This document shows, one piece after another, positions 39,915 through 43,401 of a DNA stretch of 43,401 nt (position 1 is its first letter; every line of letters begins with the position of its first letter). The notes beneath the pieces were generated by a model. The model did not search any database. It was given only the letters and a program-made list of their open reading frames with translations, and was not told where the DNA came from. The translations under genes were made by a program, and so were the position numbers. Source of the stretch: Phycisphaerales bacterium (lineage in GTDB: Bacteria; Planctomycetota; Phycisphaerae; Phycisphaerales; SM1A02); NCBI GenBank assembly GCA_013003065.1, contig JABDLI010000232.1:1-43401 (forward strand), written 5' to 3'.

Positions 39915-41324
39915 GTGCCCCGCTCCCGCCGCAACCTCCTCGCCTACCTCGCCCTCCTCACGCTCGTCGTCACCGCCGCGGCGGGGCTCGGACGTCATCT
40001 CGCTCGACCGGTGATGACACCCGTACGCCCGGGCGCCGGCGAACGGCTCGAGCGGCAGACCCGCGCGCTGATCGACGAAGCCATCGCCGACGTCGAACGC
40101 CACCCGCGGAACGCCGCCGCCCGCGGGACGCTGGGGCTCGTCTACGAGGCGAACGATCTGTGGCACGCGGCGCTCGCGACGTACCGCCAAGCGGCGGTTC
40201 TGGATCCAAGCGACGTCGCGTGGCGGTACCGGATGGCGGTGACGCTCCACGGCGTGGCCCGGACGGGCGAAGCGATCCGGCACCTGACCCGTCTGACGGA
40301 GACGCACCCCACGCACGCGCCGGCCTGGCATCGCCTGGGGGCGTGGCGTCTGGAGCAAGGTGATCTCGGCGGCGCGAAACGCGCCTTCGAGGCAGCGGCG
40401 ACGCACGCTCCGGAACGCGGCGCCGGCTTGTCGGGGGTCGGGCAAGTCCAGTTGCGACGCGGCCGATACGCGGAGGCGGCGGCGACGCTCGAACGGGCGT
40501 TGGCCCTCGAGCCCGACGCGCAGCGGACGCACTACCTGCTCGGCCGGGCCTACGCCGGGGCCGGGCGTGACGCCGAGGCGGCGCCGCATCTCGCGCTCGG
40601 CGCCGGCGCGGCGATGCAGCCGCTGCCGGACCGGAACGACGAGCGACTCCTCGAGTTGATTGCCAACGCGCCGGCGCAGGTGCGGCGGGCCCGCTGGTGG
40701 CTCGAACGGGAGCAACCGACCGACGCGTTGCCGCTGCTCGCGGCCGCGGTGTCGGAGCGGGCGGAGGACACGACGCTGCGTTGCGAGTACGCCCGGGCGT
40801 GCGTGCGGGCCGGCGCACTCGACCAGGCCGAGACGATGATCACGGCGTTGCTCCTCTCGGCGCCGGACGAGTCCTGCTCCCATCTCGCGCTGGCCGAGTG
40901 CCGGATCGCGCAGGAACGCTGGGACGAAGCGCTCACCGCCGCAAACCAGGCGATCACCCACGCCCCCCGCCACGCCGGCGCCCGCCTCGCCCGCGGCCGG
41001 GCGTTGCATGCGCTCGGCCAGTCGCCGCTGGCCGGCACGACGCTGCTGACGGCGCGGGTCATCGACCCGGACGACCCGGAGATCGCGCTCGCCTTGGGCC
41101 AAACGCTCCTCGACATCGGCCAAGCGGACGTCGCGCGCACCCACCTGACCGCCCTCGCCGAGGTTGGACCGGGCCGGGTGGACCTGCTCACCCGCGGCGC
41201 AGCCGCGTTGCTCGACGCCGGCGACCCGGCCACCGCGACGCGGCTGCTCGACGTCGCCACGCTGACGGCCCCCGGCGACGAGCGGATCACGCGGCTCCGC
41301 GCCCGGCTGGAGGCCCCCGAGTGA
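39915..41324 (+). CDS. Membrane-anchored TPR protein
   Basis: 469 aa, GTG start. A basic N terminus and one membrane helix (about 8-27, LLAYLALLTLVVTAAAGLG) precede about ten TPR units over residues 55-465: NAAARGTLGLVYEANDLWHAALATYRQAAVLDP is the clearest, with others at LGAWRLEQGDLGGAKRAFEAAATHAP, YLLGRAYAGAGRDAEAAPHL, LALAECRIAQERWDEALTAANQAI and LALGQTLLDIGQADVARTHL. It has no catalytic motif. It is coupled to the FG-GAP/UnbV gene by a GTGA overlap, so the two proteins probably work together outside the cytoplasm. Confidence 0.85.
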   Translation: MPRSRRNLLAYLALLTLVVTAAAGLGRHLARPVMTPVRPGAGERLERQTRALIDEAIADVERHPRNAAARGTLGLVYEANDLWHAALATYRQAAVLDPSDVAWRYRMAVTLHGVARTGEAIRHLTRLTETHPTHAPAWHRLGAWRLEQGDLGGAKRAFEAAATHAPERGAGLSGVGQVQLRRGRYAEAAATLERALALEPDAQRTHYLLGRAYAGAGRDAEAAPHLALGAGAAMQPLPDRNDERLLELIANAPAQVRRARWWLEREQPTDALPLLAAAVSERAEDTTLRCEYARACVRAGALDQAETMITALLLSAPDESCSHLALAECRIAQERWDEALTAANQAITHAPRHAGARLARGRALHALGQSPLAGTTLLTARVIDPDDPEIALALGQTLLDIGQADVARTHLTALAEVGPGRVDLLTRGAAALLDAGDPATATRLLDVATLTAPGDERITRLRARLEAPE

Positions 41325-43087
41325 CCCCCGCCCGCCACGCCGTGATGATCGTCGTCGTCCTCGTCGCCGCGCTTGTCGCCGGCGTCGTGTCGTATCGCCA
41401 CACGGCGAAGCAGACGCACGCGGCGGCGGAGGCGATCGGCCTGGTGCGTGACGCTGCCGGCGCGTGGGTGAACCCACCCGACCCCGGCGCCGACGCCGCC
41501 GGCGTGTGGTTCACCGACGTCGCGTCGGAGGCCGGTCTCGATGTCACGTACCGCTCGGGCGCCGCCGGGGCGTTTCAGTTCCCGGAGATCATGGGCGGCG
41601 GGGTCGCGTTCTTCGACGCCGACGGCGACGGTGATCAGGATCTCTACCTCATCCAGGGCGGCGCGATCGTGCCGCCGATTCAGGGCGCCCACCCCAACCG
41701 CTTCTTCCGCAACCGCGGCGACGGGACGTTTCAGGACGTGACCGCCGCGGCCGGGCTCGGCGACGTGCGGTACGGCATGGGGGTGGCGGTCGGCGACGTC
41801 GATCGCGACGGCGACCTCGATCTCTTCGTCGCCAACCTCGGACGGGACGTGCTGTACGTCAACGCCGGTGACGGGACGTTCGTGGACGGCACGGTCGCCG
41901 CGGGCGTCGGCGGTGACGCGGACGATTGGAGCGCGAGCGCAGCGCTCGTCGACTACGACGACGACGGCGCGCTCGATCTCTTCGTCGTTCGCTATCTCGA
42001 TTGGTCGAGCGACGCTGAGCTGGCGTGCACCGGACCCAACGGCGATCGCGACTACTGCGGACCGCTCAGCTTCGACACGCCGACGCCCGACACGCTCTAC
42101 CGCAACCGCGGCGACGGCACGTTCGAGGACATCACGGCCGCGGCCGGTCTGGACACCGCGACCGGGAACGGGCTGGGCCTCGTCGCTGCCGACTTCAACG
42201 GCGACCACCGCCTGGATTTCTACATCGCCAACGACGGCACCCCCAACCGGCTCTGGCTCCAGGATCCCACCGGCGTCTTCACGGACGCCGCCCCCGCGCT
42301 CGGCTGCGCCGTGAACGCCGAGGGCTTGAGCGAGGCCGGCATGGGCGTCGTGGCCGTCGACGTCGAAAACGACGGCGACCTCGACCTGTTTCTCAGCCAC
42401 CTCGCGGGGGAGACCAACACGCTGTACCGCGCCGATGACGGTCGTTTCGTCGACGCGTCGAGTGGCACGGGTCTGGATCGGGCGAGCATCCTCGCCACGG
42501 GGTTCGGCATCGGCGCTGCCGACTTCGACCACGACGGCCACATCGATCTCTACGTCGCCAACGGGCGTGTGCGGCTGCCCCCGAGCCTCGTGCGCGCTGC
42601 GGGCGCGGATCCGTACGCGGAAGCCGATCAGCTCGTGCGCAACGACGGCGAGGGGCAGTTCAGCGTGGTCGTCCCGCCGGGCGGCATGCGTCCCGTTCCG
42701 ATCACGACGAGCCGCGGCCTCGCCCTGGCCGACTACGACGGCGATGGCGACGTCGACATCGCGATCGTCGACCGCGACACCCGCCTCCGGCTGCTCCGCA
42801 ACGACCGCGCGGCGACCGGTCGGTGGATCGCGTTCACCGTCCGCGATCGGCGTGGTCACGAGGCGCTCGGGGCGATGGTCACGCTCGAGACGAGCCACGG
42901 CCAGCAGCACCGGCTCGTCCACCGCACTGCCGGCTACCTCGCCAGCCACGACCCCCGCGTCCACTTCGGTCTGCCGGAGGAGGCGACGATCGAGGACGTG
43001 CGGGTGCGGTGGCGGGATGGGGTTCAGGAGTCGTTCGGGGCCAGGGCCCCCGGTGAGCGGCACGAGATCCAGCGGGCGGGCCGATAG
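41321..43087 (+). CDS. FG-GAP/VCBS-repeat protein with ASPIC/UnbV domain (CRTAC1-like)
   Basis: 588 aa. The start is GTG 41321, overlapping the TPR stop; an ATG at 41345 is an alternative. A hydrophobic N terminus (about 8-25) anchors or exports it. Seven repeats with calcium-type loops follow: FFDADGDGDQDLYL, VGDVDRDGDLDLFV, VDYDDDGALDLFV, ADFNGDHRLDFYI, VDVENDGDLDLFL, ADFDHDGHIDLYV and ADYDGDGDVDIAI (about 96 to 480). RNRGDGTF/FEDITAAAGL blocks lie between them, as in beta-propellers. An ASPIC/UnbV domain covers about 500-585 (FTVRDRRGHEALGAMV, VHRTAGYLASHDPRVHFGL). Such proteins are common in planctomycetes; roles are adhesive or binding, and unproven. Confidence 0.9.
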   Translation: MTPARHAVMIVVVLVAALVAGVVSYRHTAKQTHAAAEAIGLVRDAAGAWVNPPDPGADAAGVWFTDVASEAGLDVTYRSGAAGAFQFPEIMGGGVAFFDADGDGDQDLYLIQGGAIVPPIQGAHPNRFFRNRGDGTFQDVTAAAGLGDVRYGMGVAVGDVDRDGDLDLFVANLGRDVLYVNAGDGTFVDGTVAAGVGGDADDWSASAALVDYDDDGALDLFVVRYLDWSSDAELACTGPNGDRDYCGPLSFDTPTPDTLYRNRGDGTFEDITAAAGLDTATGNGLGLVAADFNGDHRLDFYIANDGTPNRLWLQDPTGVFTDAAPALGCAVNAEGLSEAGMGVVAVDVENDGDLDLFLSHLAGETNTLYRADDGRFVDASSGTGLDRASILATGFGIGAADFDHDGHIDLYVANGRVRLPPSLVRAAGADPYAEADQLVRNDGEGQFSVVVPPGGMRPVPITTSRGLALADYDGDGDVDIAIVDRDTRLRLLRNDRAATGRWIAFTVRDRRGHEALGAMVTLETSHGQQHRLVHRTAGYLASHDPRVHFGLPEEATIEDVRVRWRDGVQESFGARAPGERHEIQRAGR

Positions 43088-43313
43088 GGCCGTCGGCAAG
43101 GTCGGTCACCGGCACGGGCCGCGGCGAGATCCGACAACGGCGACGCGACGAACCGGTCACGCCGGTCGGGCTTCAAAGCTCCTCGATCGAGTCAACGGCC
43201 TCACCACCCGGCTGACGGGGCAATTCGTGACCGAAGCAAGTCCGCGTCCGCGTTCGCGCGTGGGCCCGAATCCACCTCCCGGAGTCCCCCGGAACCCGCT
43301 CTCCGCCACCCGT

Positions 43314-43342
43314 TTGCCTCCCCCCCACCCCCCCGATACAGT
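43314..43342 (+). promoter_or_regulatory. Promoter TTGCCT-17-TACAGT of tRNA-Tyr
   Basis: TTGCCT (43314-43319) and TACAGT (43337-43342), spacer 17 bp, place the transcript start about 12 nt before the tRNA. The gap 43088-43313 holds no gene; 43240-43257 has three GTCCGC-type units, a minus-strand relic of the hexamer family. Confidence 0.65.
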
Positions 43343-43360
43343 ACCCGCCTTGTTTCCAGA

Positions 43361-43401
43361 GGGCGGTTGCCGGAGTGGACAATCGGGGCGGGCTGTAAAC
43401 C
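43361..43401 (+). tRNA. tRNA-Tyr(GUA), 5' part only
   Basis: The first 41 nt of a tRNA run off the window end: acceptor 5' strand GGGCGGT, TG, a D-arm with CCG/CGG stem, then the anticodon loop CTGTAAA (anticodon GTA) and the first two bases of the 3' anticodon stem. The rest is outside the window. Confidence 0.85.

Noticed and set aside
34853-39934. 1693-residue open frame on the minus strand
   Set aside because: It is antisense to five well-supported genes and runs through hexamer array 3; the composition is Arg/Gly/Pro low complexity.
43173-43382. 69-residue minus-strand open frame
   Set aside because: It overlaps the tRNA-Tyr and its promoter, and part of it is the degenerate hexamer tract.

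Overview
The window is GC-rich bacterial chromosome, most likely from a planctomycete of the Phycisphaerae type. The evidence is a mix of hallmarks: an ECF-like sigma factor in a 4-nt overlap with a membrane Ser/Thr kinase carrying TPR-like repeats; a secreted beta-helix protein ending in two dockerin-like calcium loops; a short exported protein with a C-terminal PxPG-hydrophobic-Arg sorting tail; a YdjY-domain lipoprotein; a FG-GAP/ASPIC-UnbV protein; and an HU protein with a Lys/Arg/Thr tail. No phage genes, insertion sequences or CRISPR arrays were seen. This is chromosomal core and accessory DNA, with about 33 protein genes and two tRNAs, the second cut by the window end.

Layout. 1-738: tandem hairpin-rich repeats. 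739-12220: rhomboid protease, trpF, an AsmA-like giant plus moaC operon (minus), NAD-dependent epimerase, trpE (minus), ABC ATPase, ruvC, YdjY lipoprotein (minus). 12401-20856: tandem PTPS/QueD-like fusion, exported cyclophilin, Cys-rich basic protein, double-ACT protein (minus), acyl-CoA-ligase-like gene plus mqnD (minus), SPOR lipoprotein, tRNA-Ser(GCU), HU-like protein, small exported protein. 20952-30973: dockerin-type beta-helix protein (minus), murQ, S9 peptidase and PfkB kinase (minus), NTF2-like lipoprotein (minus), exported sorting-tail protein, kinase/sigma operon (minus). 31178-43401: two small hypotheticals, cyclic-2,3-diphosphoglycerate-synthetase-like GTPase, DUF2332 protein, exported hypothetical, ECF sigma plus FecR-like regulator, SpoIIE-type phosphatase, a second hairpin-repeat block, a TPR plus ASPIC/UnbV operon, and the start of tRNA-Tyr.

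The most interesting structure is regulatory. Ten genes, starting with ATG, GTG or TTG, have a TANNNT (or GATACT) -10 box ending only 5-9 nt before the start codon and no TTG-type -35, which implies leaderless or nearly leaderless mRNAs. A second class (both tRNAs, HU, the sigma/kinase operon, the ACT and YdjY genes, the beta-helix gene) has TTGNNN boxes 16-18 bp from the -10 and a normal leader. Three in-phase hexanucleotide arrays (20, 44 and 28 units of GG-N-C-N-C) lie 8-27 bp upstream of a -10 box, where a -35 and upstream element would be. A degenerate fourth tract lies before the rhomboid gene. The best candidate for an undescribed element here is this promoter-proximal hexamer satellite.

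Other themes are two basic, Lys/Arg/Thr-tailed proteins 5 kb apart (one HU-like, one with ten cysteines) that may be nucleoid proteins, a candidate transcription attenuator before the YdjY gene, and two dispersed clusters of GC hairpins with AGGAY-type loops. All functions are read from sequence motifs and family knowledge; no database search was run.
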